Assembly (NCBI GenBank): GCA_020444765.1
Contig: JAGRHW010000028.1
Location: 1-16,823, forward strand
Length of the DNA: 16,823 nucleotides
Direction of reading: 5' to 3'
DNA from: Gammaproteobacteria bacterium
GTDB lineage: Bacteria > Pseudomonadota > Gammaproteobacteria > Granulosicoccales > Granulosicoccaceae
The position numbers were made by a program, and so were the translations under genes. The notes under the pieces were generated by a model. The model ran no database searches. It was not told the origin of the DNA and saw nothing but the letters and a program-made list of their open reading frames with translations. How positions within the stretch are numbered: the first letter of the stretch is position 1; the number at the start of each line of letters is the position of its first letter. Positions 7,167 through 14,653 of this stretch are shown in pieces.

Positions 7167-7649
7167 ATGGAAATGCCCGAGCAACATGTCGATGGTGAAT
7201 TCACGGAAGTGACGCTGGTCTTTTATGATGGAAGCCAGCGGACAATCCGTTTGATCGACGAGGAAGTACCTTACCCGGACGGTCGTCTGATCGTCTCCCG
7301 CACTGATCTGCATGGTGTGATTACCCAGTGTAATCAGTCTTTCGTATTGATGTCGGGCTATACCGAGGCCGAACTGGTCGGCCAGCAACATTGTATTCTG
7401 CGTCATCCGGATATGCCTGCTGCTGCTTTCCAGGATCTCTGGCTGACAATTGAACGGGGCGAACCCTGGCACGGCTACGTCAAAAACCTGCGCAAGGATG
7501 GCCGCTATTACTGGGTCTTCGCTTCCGTCATACCGAATAAGCGTGAAGGGCGAATCGTCAGCTACACCTCGGTGCGCCGTAAACCGTCACGCACAAAAAT
7601 CCGCGATGCCGAAAGTCTCTACAGAAAAATGCTGGATGAGCAGTCATGA
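7167..7649 (+). CDS. Stand-alone Aer-type PAS domain protein, predicted FAD-binding redox sensor
   Basis: This 160-residue protein has a short beta-rich N-terminus (about 1-33) and then a PAS domain (about 35-125) very like that of the aerotaxis receptor Aer: VSRTDLHGVITQCNQSFV, SGYTEAELVGQQH, ILRHPDMP, then GEPWHGYVKNLRKDGRYYWV. Arg79, His80 and Asp82 match the Aer residues important for FAD binding, and Trp101 is in the equivalent of GEPW. Unlike Aer it has no membrane segment, HAMP or methyl-accepting domain, so it must signal through another protein. Residues 126-160 are basic and helical. Its stop overlaps the start of the next gene by ATGA, which suggests translational coupling. Confidence 0.88.
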   Translation: MEMPEQHVDGEFTEVTLVFYDGSQRTIRLIDEEVPYPDGRLIVSRTDLHGVITQCNQSFVLMSGYTEAELVGQQHCILRHPDMPAAAFQDLWLTIERGEPWHGYVKNLRKDGRYYWVFASVIPNKREGRIVSYTSVRRKPSRTKIRDAESLYRKMLDEQS

Positions 7650-8398
7650 GTGCTCATTATACGATGACGGTTAGCCCGGATTTTTCGCCGAAGTTTATCC
7701 CCGGCTGGTATATCTTCAACACCTGGTTACAAAAGCAATTGGGCGTTTCGATACATTTGGAACTGTTCGACAGCTTCAATGCCCAGAGGCAGGCGATCGA
7801 AGACAACCGCATCGATCTGATATACGCCAATCCTTTCGATGCAGCGATGCTGGTGCGCGAAAAAGGCTTCCAGACAGTTGCAAGCCCGGCACAGATGTCC
7901 GACGAAGCGGTCATCGCCGTACACCGGGACTCACCGATCGAAAGTGTGGAGGCGTTTAACAAGCCGCTGTCGGTAGCCTATACCAATGACCCCGTAGTAA
8001 ACCTGATCAGTGCGATCATGCTGGAGCCGGCGGATATTACGACGGACGATCTGCAATTGATACAGGCCAAGAGCTATGTGCTGGTCGCCAAACAGATTCT
8101 GCAAAAAAACGTCGAGGCGGGGTTTTTCCTTAAAACCGCCTTCGATGAGTTTTCGAGCATTATTCGTGACCAGCTGCGTGTGCTGATCGGCAGTGAAATC
8201 CATGTCATCAGGCATGCCTTGCTGTCGGGACCACGATGTGCTGAGCGGTTTGACGCCTTGCTCGCCAGCCTGCTCGGCATGGCTGACGATGAAAAAGGCC
8301 GCGCCACACTGCAAAGCATCGATATGCAAGGCTGGCAACGAATGACTCAGGAGGACACCGAATACATGATCGACCTGATGGACGCGCTGCAAAACTGA
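7646..8398 (+). CDS. Cytoplasmic PhnD-like periplasmic-binding-protein-fold protein
   Basis: This 250-residue protein resembles the phosphate/phosphonate ABC transporter binding protein family (PhnD/TauA-like type 2 fold). Evidence includes a first strand MTVSPDFSPKF, the helix NAQRQAIEDNRIDL leading into IYANPFDAAMLVREKGF (residues 59-75), and a second lobe starting near VEAFNKPLSVAYTND. Family members are normally exported and deliver ligand to a permease. Here there is no signal peptide or lipobox, and no permease or ATPase gene is nearby, so it is probably a cytoplasmic ligand sensor. It overlaps the PAS gene by 4 bases and closes the operon. The ligand is unknown. Confidence 0.78.
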   Translation: MSAHYTMTVSPDFSPKFIPGWYIFNTWLQKQLGVSIHLELFDSFNAQRQAIEDNRIDLIYANPFDAAMLVREKGFQTVASPAQMSDEAVIAVHRDSPIESVEAFNKPLSVAYTNDPVVNLISAIMLEPADITTDDLQLIQAKSYVLVAKQILQKNVEAGFFLKTAFDEFSSIIRDQLRVLIGSEIHVIRHALLSGPRCAERFDALLASLLGMADDEKGRATLQSIDMQGWQRMTQEDTEYMIDLMDALQN

Positions 8399-8469
8399 TA
8401 CGGCGCATTCGACACCTGCCATAGCGGATTTCCGTCACCGACCGGCGATGAGTAATGTAAATACCGGGA

Positions 8470-8516
8470 TTAGTATTTTGCTCCATGTGCATTCCGCTCA
8501 GGGTGCAATATACTAA
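8470..8516. promoter_or_regulatory. Imperfect inverted repeat overlapping a -10-like hexamer
   Basis: TTAGTATTTTGC (8470-8481) and GCAATATACTAA (8505-8516) are reverse complements at 11 of 12 positions, separated by 23 bases. The right arm contains TATACT (8509-8514), a 4-of-6 to 5-of-6 match to a sigma-70 -10 box, 33 bases before the ATG of the DUF3050 gene. No good -35 box lies at the usual distance. This arrangement would suit a repressor or activator site controlling the downstream pair. Confidence 0.35.
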
Positions 8517-8547
8517 GCCTAGTTAATACGATACGTACCGAGGTTTT

Positions 8548-9315
8548 ATGACACGTGAAATAGACCAGTCGATTCTGGGCTCATTCAAAAGCAGGCTGGA
8601 GCACCACCCTGTTTATGAGGCAGTGGCGACCGTTGAGGACCTGCAATGCTTTATGGAGCATCACGTGTATTCCGTGTGGGATTTTATGTCCCTGATCAAA
8701 TATCTGCAGTCGATCATTGCGCCGACCAGTTACCCCTGGAGGCCGGTCGGTGAAGGCAGTGTCAGGCGGTTTATCAACGAGCTGGTACTCGAGGAAGAGT
8801 CCGACGAGACAAATGTGGAAGGCGAGTTTTCAAGCCATTTTGAGCTTTATCATCGCGCCATGAAGGAGATCGGCGCCGATACCGCACCATCAGAAGCGTT
8901 TCTGGCCATGGTCGGCACCAGCGGCGTGGAGGAAGCGTTGCAGCATCCGCACGTACCCGCGCCTTCGCGGGACTTTACTACACGTACCTTCGAATTCATC
9001 CAGAGCGACAAGCCGCACCAGGTGGCGGCCGCGCTGGCGCTTGGGCGCGAACATATCATTCCCTGTATGTTTCGTTCGATTCTGCAACAAACCGGTGTGA
9101 CCGACAAGGAAGCGCCGATTTTTCATTTCTATCTGAACCGGCATATTCATCTGGATGAGGATTTTCACGCGCCGCTGTCGCTGAAATTGCTCAATGGACT
9201 GTGTGGCGGCGATGAAAGCAAGATAGAAGAAGCCGTGGAAGCCGCCAGAAGCGCGGTCGAGGCCAGACTGGCTTTCTGGGACGGCGTGCTGGAAAACATC
9301 AACAAGCGGGGTTGA
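8548..9315 (+). CDS. DUF3050 family protein, heme-oxygenase-like fold
   Basis: This 255-residue all-helical protein matches my memory of DUF3050, with HPVYEAVATVEDLQCFMEHH near the start, WDFMSLIKYLQ, and WRPVGEGSVRRFINELVL. DUF3050 is placed with heme-oxygenase/TenA-like folds. Possible metal ligands are Glu37 with His38/His39, Glu168 and His169 in GREHI, and the cluster His199, His201, Asp203, Asp205 and His207 in HIHLDEDFH. These recall the helical ligand sets of heme-oxygenase-like diiron oxidases such as CADD and UndA, but this is inference. It is probably cytoplasmic. The start has GAGG 4 bases upstream. The MFS gene follows 84 bases later on the same strand. Confidence 0.8.
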   Translation: MTREIDQSILGSFKSRLEHHPVYEAVATVEDLQCFMEHHVYSVWDFMSLIKYLQSIIAPTSYPWRPVGEGSVRRFINELVLEEESDETNVEGEFSSHFELYHRAMKEIGADTAPSEAFLAMVGTSGVEEALQHPHVPAPSRDFTTRTFEFIQSDKPHQVAAALALGREHIIPCMFRSILQQTGVTDKEAPIFHFYLNRHIHLDEDFHAPLSLKLLNGLCGGDESKIEEAVEAARSAVEARLAFWDGVLENINKRG

Positions 9316-9399
9316 TCCAGGCCGGACAAGCCAGACCAGGCTATTGCAGCGCCGCTGCCAAGGCGGCATAGTGACCTGTTTTGCCGGCAGGGAGTTCAC

Positions 9400-10617
9400 A
9401 TGGCGCCTAGCCCGATCAGCATGCTTGTACGGGTATTTATTCCGTTCGCTTTCGGCTATTTTCTGTCTTATCTCTACCGGGTGGTCAACGCGGTTATAGC
9501 GCCGGATCTGATCGCCGACCTCGGCCTGGGCGCGGGTACGCTCGGCGTGTTGACCGCGACGTATTTTCTGACCTTTGCGGCGTTTCAGATACCTCTCGGC
9601 GTGTTGCTGGATCATTACGGACCGCGAATCATCGAGTCGGCATTACTGGTATTTGCCGCCCTCGGCGCTACGCTGTTCGCCCTGGCCGATAACACGGCAA
9701 GCCTAATCATCGGCCGCGCACTGATCGGTTTCGGCGTGTCGGCCTGCCTGATGGCGTCGTTCAAGGCCTTTACGGTTTTTTATCCGCGGGAAAAACTGCC
9801 GCTGGTCAATGGGTTTATCATGGCAGCGGGCGGGTTCGGCGCGCTGGCCGGGACCGCGCCGACCGAAGCCGCCGTGCAACTGGTCGGCTGGCGTGGCGTG
9901 TTCTGGGGGCTGGCGGGTTTGACCATGCTTTGCTCGCTGATGGTTTACCTGCTGGTGCCGGCGTCCGCTCGTCCACAGCACAAAACCACTCTGGCCGAGC
10001 AGATGGTCGGTGTCCGCACGGTTTTTGTCAGCGGTTTTTTCTGGCGAATCGCACCGGTAACCATGTTTTCGCAGGCCGCTTTTATCTCCATGACAAGCCT
10101 GTGGGCCGGGCCGTGGCATCACGATGTTGCGGGTCTGGCGCGTGCCGATGTGGCGGCCAGTCTGTTCTGGATTGCGGCGGCAATGGTGGCCGGCTTTCTC
10201 GGGCTCGGCGCATTGGGCGAACGTTTGTCGCGTTACGGGATTCGACTGATCGTGCTGGCCGGCACAGGGATGTTTGCTTTTCTTCTGGTGCAGATCGGCA
10301 TTATTCTGGGCTGGGCGCTGCCGTTTCCGGCCTTATGGATTTTGTTCGGATTTTTCGGCACCTCGGGCATTCTGCAATATGCGGTGTTGTCGCAACATTT
10401 TCCGGCCGGTCTTGCCGGCCGGGTCAATACAGCCATCAATCTGATGGTGTTTGCGACGATTTTTGTTCTGCAATCCCTGAGCGGTCAGGTGATCAATCTG
10501 TGGTCAGCGAGCGAGAGCGGAGCTTACCCGGCTGAGGCTTATCAGGCGGCCTTTGTGATGTTTCTGGTCTTGCAGATTACCGCTTTTGTCTGGTTTGTCT
10601 TGCCGCGCCGGCAATAA
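9400..10617 (+). CDS. Major facilitator superfamily (MFS) transporter
   Basis: This 405-residue protein is hydrophobic throughout, with about 12 predicted membrane helices, the normal MFS length. The cytoplasmic loop after the second helix carries a motif-A-like GVLLDHYGPR (about residues 67-76), and the fourth-helix region reads IIGRALIGFGVSACL. It should move a small solute across the inner membrane using an ion gradient; the substrate cannot be told. The start is supported by AGGGAG 5 bases upstream. It may be co-transcribed with the DUF3050 gene, and could export or import the substrate or product of that enzyme (inference). Its last 41 bases overlap the end of the convergent hydrolase gene. 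Confidence 0.92.
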   Translation: MAPSPISMLVRVFIPFAFGYFLSYLYRVVNAVIAPDLIADLGLGAGTLGVLTATYFLTFAAFQIPLGVLLDHYGPRIIESALLVFAALGATLFALADNTASLIIGRALIGFGVSACLMASFKAFTVFYPREKLPLVNGFIMAAGGFGALAGTAPTEAAVQLVGWRGVFWGLAGLTMLCSLMVYLLVPASARPQHKTTLAEQMVGVRTVFVSGFFWRIAPVTMFSQAAFISMTSLWAGPWHHDVAGLARADVAASLFWIAAAMVAGFLGLGALGERLSRYGIRLIVLAGTGMFAFLLVQIGIILGWALPFPALWILFGFFGTSGILQYAVLSQHFPAGLAGRVNTAINLMVFATIFVLQSLSGQVINLWSASESGAYPAEAYQAAFVMFLVLQITAFVWFVLPRRQ

Positions 10618-11467
10618 GCCGTTGCTCTTGTAGAAAGTCGATCAGCGTGTCGGCATGCTGATGAAAAATTTCCACTGAATCATGATCCGCGCCTTCGATC
10701 AACACCAGCCGCGGTGGATTGTCGGTGGCATTAGCGGCGATTTCCCGTGCCTCGTCCGCCGGAACGGTGGTGTCGGCAAGACCGTGCGCAAGTAATACCG
10801 GGCAGCGGATTTTACCGATGGTATTGAGCGGTGCGATATCGTCCAGTTTATGGCCGATGGTTTTTTGTACCTGGCTGATGATCAGTCTGCGCAGCCAGGC
10901 CGGAAACCGGCCGAGATAGCGCTGCATCATCTTGTCCGGATGGGAAAACGCCGACAGACTGATAACAGCCTTGACGCGCGGATCGCGGCTTGCCACCAGC
11001 AGCACCGCGCCGGCGCCGACCGAATGGCCCAGCAGGATCAGCGTTTGGTTCCAGCGTTCCGGCTCGCTGTAAAGCCAGTCGATACAGGCTTCTATATCCT
11101 CGGCAAAACGCGGCATGGACGAGAACGTGTCCGAGTCACTGTCGCCATGGCCGCGAGCATCCGGCAATAAAACATTCAGCCCGGCGGCGAAAAACGGCTC
11201 CGCGACCGGCAACATCAGCTCGGCGTTGCCGCCCCAGCCGTGCATGATGATAATGCAGGCCGCGTCCGGTTTGTTCGGTAAAAACCAGGCATGCAGTGTT
11301 TTATTGTTGCGGCTTGTAATGCGAATCGAGGCAAAGGGCAGGTCAGACGCCTCAGGCGTGGAAGCAATGGGAATTTTCGGTGCGCGAAAACCCCGCACCA
11401 GCAAACGCCGGAAAAGCCAAGAAGTCCCGACAAACAACAGAAATAAAAATAGTAACGTATTCAGCAT
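10577..11467 (-). CDS. Membrane-anchored alpha/beta hydrolase
   Basis: From ATG 11467 this gives 296 residues. A hydrophobic segment (about 2-18) looks like an N-terminal membrane anchor, then the alpha/beta hydrolase fold follows: the oxyanion motif HGWGG (76-80), the nucleophile elbow GHSVGAG with Ser149, the likely acid Asp232 in HGLADTTVP, and His262 in GADHDS. It is a serine hydrolase of unknown substrate. The open frame extends to 11524, but that would overlap pabB, lacks a better ribosome site, and would put 19 polar residues before the anchor, so I chose 11467. It begins 17 bases after the pabB stop and is probably in that operon. Confidence 0.88.
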   Translation of the reverse strand: MLNTLLFLFLLFVGTSWLFRRLLVRGFRAPKIPIASTPEASDLPFASIRITSRNNKTLHAWFLPNKPDAACIIIMHGWGGNAELMLPVAEPFFAAGLNVLLPDARGHGDSDSDTFSSMPRFAEDIEACIDWLYSEPERWNQTLILLGHSVGAGAVLLVASRDPRVKAVISLSAFSHPDKMMQRYLGRFPAWLRRLIISQVQKTIGHKLDDIAPLNTIGKIRCPVLLAHGLADTTVPADEAREIAANATDNPPRLVLIEGADHDSVEIFHQHADTLIDFLQEQRLIAGAARQTRQKR

Positions 11468-11483
11468 GAAATGGCTGGCAGGC

Positions 11484-13307
11484 TTATGCAATAAAGCTGA
11501 CTTCGAGAAGTCCGCGCACGGCATTGGCGAGAAAAATTCTGTCGGCTTTCTGCAGATCGGCGATACCGAGATTTTTTTCGCTGACCAGGCGCTTGCGGTC
11601 GGCGAGCAGTTGCGAGCGCATTACGCCAGGCAGGGCGCCGCTGTCGAGCGGCGGTGTAAACAGTTGCCCGTCCTGTTCGATAAACAGATTGTGGCGGCTG
11701 GCTTCGGCGAGCTGATTTTTTTCATTGAGAAACAGCACATCATAAAAACCTTTTTCGGCAGCGGCATCAAAGTCGCTGTTGTATAAAGCGCGCCGGCTGG
11801 TTTTGTGACGGCGGAAAACCGACCGGCTGTGGATTCGGTTTTTACTCAGACAAACGCGCGGCGTTTCGGGGCCTGGCTTGTCAATCGCTTCGGCGGAAAA
11901 AGACAGGCTGCCGTCGTACGCCAGAAGTATGCGGACTTTGAGATCCGCCGTAGTGTTTTGTCCGGCGAGAAAGGTGTTTGTCTGCTGGCGGAATATGTTT
12001 TCGTCCAATAAAAACTGAAAAAACGCCGCAGATTTTTTCAGGCGCTGCAGATGCGCTTCAAGATAGGGGATATTTTTTTTCTGTCGATCGTAGCGGCAGG
12101 TCTCGATCAACTGGAAATCCTGGTTCAGGCCGGTCAGGAATTTCGCTTTCAGCAGGCATTCATCCCATTCTTCTTCCGGCTTGCTGTCGAAAATAATGCC
12201 GCCACCTATGCCAAGCCGTCCGTTTTTCGTTTGACCCTCGAACTCGATCGTGCGGATCGGTACACTGAAGGTAAAGTCGTTATCCGGCGTGATATAGCCG
12301 ATCGCGCCGGTGTAGACACCGCGTGGCGTGGACTCCAGTTCATGAATGATTTCCATGGTGCGGATTTTCGGCGCGCCACTGATCGAGCCGCAAGGGAAAA
12401 GCCCGTCGATCACCTCGCCGAAGGGAATGTCGGGTTCGACTTCGCCGCTGATTGTCGAGATCATCTGATGCAGGGTTTCGAAGGTTTGTATTTCAAAAAG
12501 CCTGTCGACCCGCATGCTGCCGGGTTTGGCCAGACGGCCGATATCGTTGCGCATCAGATCGACGATCATCAGGTTTTCCGATAACTGCTTGGCGTCATTG
12601 GCCATGGCTTGCATTATTTCGGCATCCGCCTGCCCGGAGTGACCGCGCGGGCTGGTTCCTTTCATCGGTCTGGAGACCAGCGTAGCGCCCCTTTTCTCGA
12701 TAAACAGCTCCGGGGACAGGCTGAGAATTGTGCTGTCCGGTAACAGCAACAGGGCGGAATAATCGACGCTTTGTCTGGCGCGCAGCGCGCGGTACAGGCC
12801 GAGGATTTCTCCCTGCAGTTGAAAATCCATGCGCAGCGTATAATTGACCTGGTAGGTGTCGCCTTCGTAAATATAGCGCTGGATTTTTTCCAGATTCTTT
12901 ATCCAGGACTCACGCGTTTCTGTTAGCCGGATATCGCCGATAAACGGCTCGAACTCGGCTTCATCCCGCAGGGCTTCGGCAATTTCCTCGCTGCCAACCC
13001 GCAGAGGTTCTTTGAAGGCATAAAAACGCAGCAGGGGCGCATCCGGTTTATTGACGGCAAATCCGGCGAGTTTGCCGATCAGGGCGTAAGCGGCTTCGTA
13101 ACGGATCGTGCCCGCGAGATAAAAGCCGCGTTTGCGTTGCTCATCGATCTCGCGCAAGGCCTGTTGCAATTCCGTGGCATCGCCAGCGACGATTTCGCAA
13201 ACCGGATCGAAAAACACCATGGCGTCCTGACCCGATTGACGGTCCCGGGTATTTTCCAGCAAAAAACAGGGGCGTTTTGCGGACAGCAGGTTTTTCAGTG
13301 AATTCAT
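11484..13307 (-). CDS. pabB: Fused aminodeoxychorismate synthase component I and aminodeoxychorismate lyase-like domain
   Basis: This 607-residue protein joins two steps of p-aminobenzoate (folate precursor) synthesis. Residues about 115-395 are the chorismate-binding PabB domain, with SRPMKGTSPRG (Lys216), ENLMIVDLMRNDIGR, PCGSISGAPK (305-314) and GIGGGI followed by the acidic EEEWDE. Residues about 398-607 form a class IV PLP-dependent aminotransferase-like domain of PabC type, with the probable PLP lysine Lys502 in HKTSRR, then LAEASRHNLFI and TPPLDSGALPGVMR. The Met-Lys-Gly-Thr motif distinguishes PabB from anthranilate synthase in the family. The protein is cytoplasmic and should work with a separate PabA glutaminase, which is not in the window. 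The start is the ATG at 13307. Confidence 0.95.
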   Translation of the reverse strand: MNSLKNLLSAKRPCFLLENTRDRQSGQDAMVFFDPVCEIVAGDATELQQALREIDEQRKRGFYLAGTIRYEAAYALIGKLAGFAVNKPDAPLLRFYAFKEPLRVGSEEIAEALRDEAEFEPFIGDIRLTETRESWIKNLEKIQRYIYEGDTYQVNYTLRMDFQLQGEILGLYRALRARQSVDYSALLLLPDSTILSLSPELFIEKRGATLVSRPMKGTSPRGHSGQADAEIMQAMANDAKQLSENLMIVDLMRNDIGRLAKPGSMRVDRLFEIQTFETLHQMISTISGEVEPDIPFGEVIDGLFPCGSISGAPKIRTMEIIHELESTPRGVYTGAIGYITPDNDFTFSVPIRTIEFEGQTKNGRLGIGGGIIFDSKPEEEWDECLLKAKFLTGLNQDFQLIETCRYDRQKKNIPYLEAHLQRLKKSAAFFQFLLDENIFRQQTNTFLAGQNTTADLKVRILLAYDGSLSFSAEAIDKPGPETPRVCLSKNRIHSRSVFRRHKTSRRALYNSDFDAAAEKGFYDVLFLNEKNQLAEASRHNLFIEQDGQLFTPPLDSGALPGVMRSQLLADRKRLVSEKNLGIADLQKADRIFLANAVRGLLEVSFIA

Positions 13308-13450
13308 CGGGCGCAGTTAGATTCCGGTGGCGCAGGCAAGTTTCCGTTCTGCACGGGGCAAGGTCAAGTGATGCGTCCGGCCGATCGAGCTTGCGTTTCG
13401 GGCCCGCTCAGCTAGTTTTAAAGGTTCGGCCAGCGCAGCGATCAGCGGGT

Positions 13451-14089
13451 ATGCAAGGCATGATAGACAGACAGGCGTTCAGCAGGGTTTTGCTGCCCGG
13501 CTTGCTGGCGGCGAGTTTGGTTGCCTGCGCCTCGAATCCGCCGCGCGATTCCGATGATCTTTGCCGGATTTTCGAGGAAAAGCGCGCCTGGTATAAGGCC
13601 GCGATCGCCATGGAAGAACGCTGGGACGTACCGCTGAACGTGCCGATGGCGATTCTTTATCAGGAGAGCGGTTTTGTCGCCAAGGCCAGGGCGCCGCGAA
13701 ATTACACTTTCTTCGGCTTGATTCCCTGGGGCCGCAAGAGCAGCGCATACGGCTATTCGCAGGCGCTCGACGGCACCTGGCAGCGCTATATCGACGAGAC
13801 TGGCAACCGCGGCGCGGACCGCGACGATTTCGACGACGCAATCGATTTTGTCGGCTGGTATGTCAACGCCACGACGACCTATAACCGGGTCGCCCGCGAC
13901 AGCGCCTATCACCAGTACCTGAATTACCACGAGGGCTGGACCGGCTATCGCAGTCAGCGCTGGGCACAAAAGCCGTGGCTAAAAGATGCGGCGGCGCGGG
14001 TCGATACGCGTGCGCGGCGTTATGCGGAACAGTTTCAGGCTTGTAAGGAGGAGCTGTCGCACGGCTTCTGGTATCGTTTGTTTCATTAA
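13451..14089 (+). CDS. Lipoprotein lytic transglycosylase (SLT domain)
   Basis: From ATG 13451 this gives 212 residues; ATG 13460 is equally possible. A lipoprotein signal ends in LVAC with Cys26, and the following Ala/Ser suggest outer-membrane sorting. The SLT-type domain shows AILYQESGF with catalytic Glu72, then AYGYSQALDGTWQRY, and YLNYHEGWTGY (156-166). Such enzymes cleave the MurNAc-GlcNAc bond of peptidoglycan in the periplasm, leaving anhydro-MurNAc ends. The open frame runs upstream to 13277, but that would overlap pabB and the extra residues precede the signal peptide. The gene diverges from pabB across 143 bases with no obvious promoter. IalB follows after 23 bases. Confidence 0.88.
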   Translation: MQGMIDRQAFSRVLLPGLLAASLVACASNPPRDSDDLCRIFEEKRAWYKAAIAMEERWDVPLNVPMAILYQESGFVAKARAPRNYTFFGLIPWGRKSSAYGYSQALDGTWQRYIDETGNRGADRDDFDDAIDFVGWYVNATTTYNRVARDSAYHQYLNYHEGWTGYRSQRWAQKPWLKDAAARVDTRARRYAEQFQACKEELSHGFWYRLFH

Positions 14090-14112
14090 TCCGTCGGACA
14101 AGGTGATTTGTA

Positions 14113-14643
14113 ATGAGAATAGTGTGTTGTTTGCTGATGATGGTTTTGGGTTTTCCGCTTTACGCGCAGCAAGCCGCCACGCCTGCCGATCCCGGTGCGG
14201 CACTCAAACCGGAGGATTTTACCAGCGAGCGTCACGGGGACTGGGAGCTGGTCTGCGCCAAAACGGGCGCCTGCATCATGGCGCAGGTCGGTAACGACAG
14301 CAAGGGCACGCCGATCATGGAAATGCGCATTCGCAAACTGCCCGAAGTCCAGGAAGTCGAAGGCAAGAAAATCCTCGCGATAGCCGATATTCTGACGCCG
14401 CTCGGCGTACTGCTGATGCCGGGCATCGAACTGCAGATCGACCTCGGGCCGGTGTATGCTGCCAACTACCAGCTTTGCACGGAAACCGGTTGTCTGGTGC
14501 GCGAGCCGCTGGCCGAGGAAACGGTCAAGGCATTCAAGGCCGGCAGCAAGGCGACGGTCAGTCTGATGGCCGCCGGGCAGGGCGAGGTGCGGGCGACGCT
14601 TTCGCTAAAGGGTTTTACCAGTGCTTATGAGGCGCTGAAATAG
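14113..14643 (+). CDS. Invasion-associated locus B (IalB) family secreted protein
   Basis: This 176-residue protein has a cleavable signal peptide (hydrophobic core about 4-17, likely cut after LYA at 18). It shows the IalB family pattern: HGDWELVC near residue 41, a second Cys in TGAC, then TPLGVLLMPGIELQID, and LCTETGC (Cys122 and Cys127). The four cysteines (48, 54, 122, 127) could form two periplasmic disulfides. IalB was named in Bartonella, but homologues are widespread in free-living proteobacteria, so the name does not imply virulence. The start has AAGGTGA 6 bases upstream. It is probably co-transcribed with the lytic transglycosylase, and ends 10 bases from the end of the convergent EAL gene. 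Confidence 0.87.
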   Translation: MRIVCCLLMMVLGFPLYAQQAATPADPGAALKPEDFTSERHGDWELVCAKTGACIMAQVGNDSKGTPIMEMRIRKLPEVQEVEGKKILAIADILTPLGVLLMPGIELQIDLGPVYAANYQLCTETGCLVREPLAEETVKAFKAGSKATVSLMAAGQGEVRATLSLKGFTSAYEALK

Positions 14644-14653
14644 CCGCCGTTAT

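Noticed and set aside
8478..8514. TTGCTC and TATACT as a promoter for the DUF3050 gene
   Set aside because: The spacing is 25 bases, too long; only the -10-like hexamer is kept as part of the inverted repeat entry.
9703..10122. Minus-strand open frame of 139 residues
   Set aside because: It is antisense to the MFS transporter and has low-complexity His/Gln/Arg-rich content typical of a shadow frame.
12051..12584. Plus-strand open frame of 177 residues
   Set aside because: It is antisense to the pabB domain, whose motifs are all present on the other strand.
13442..13969. Minus-strand open frame of 175 residues
   Set aside because: It is antisense to the lytic transglycosylase, which has a lipobox and catalytic motif.
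14113..14643. IalB name as evidence of a pathogen
   Set aside because: The family is common in free-living proteobacteria, and nothing else in the window suggests host invasion.
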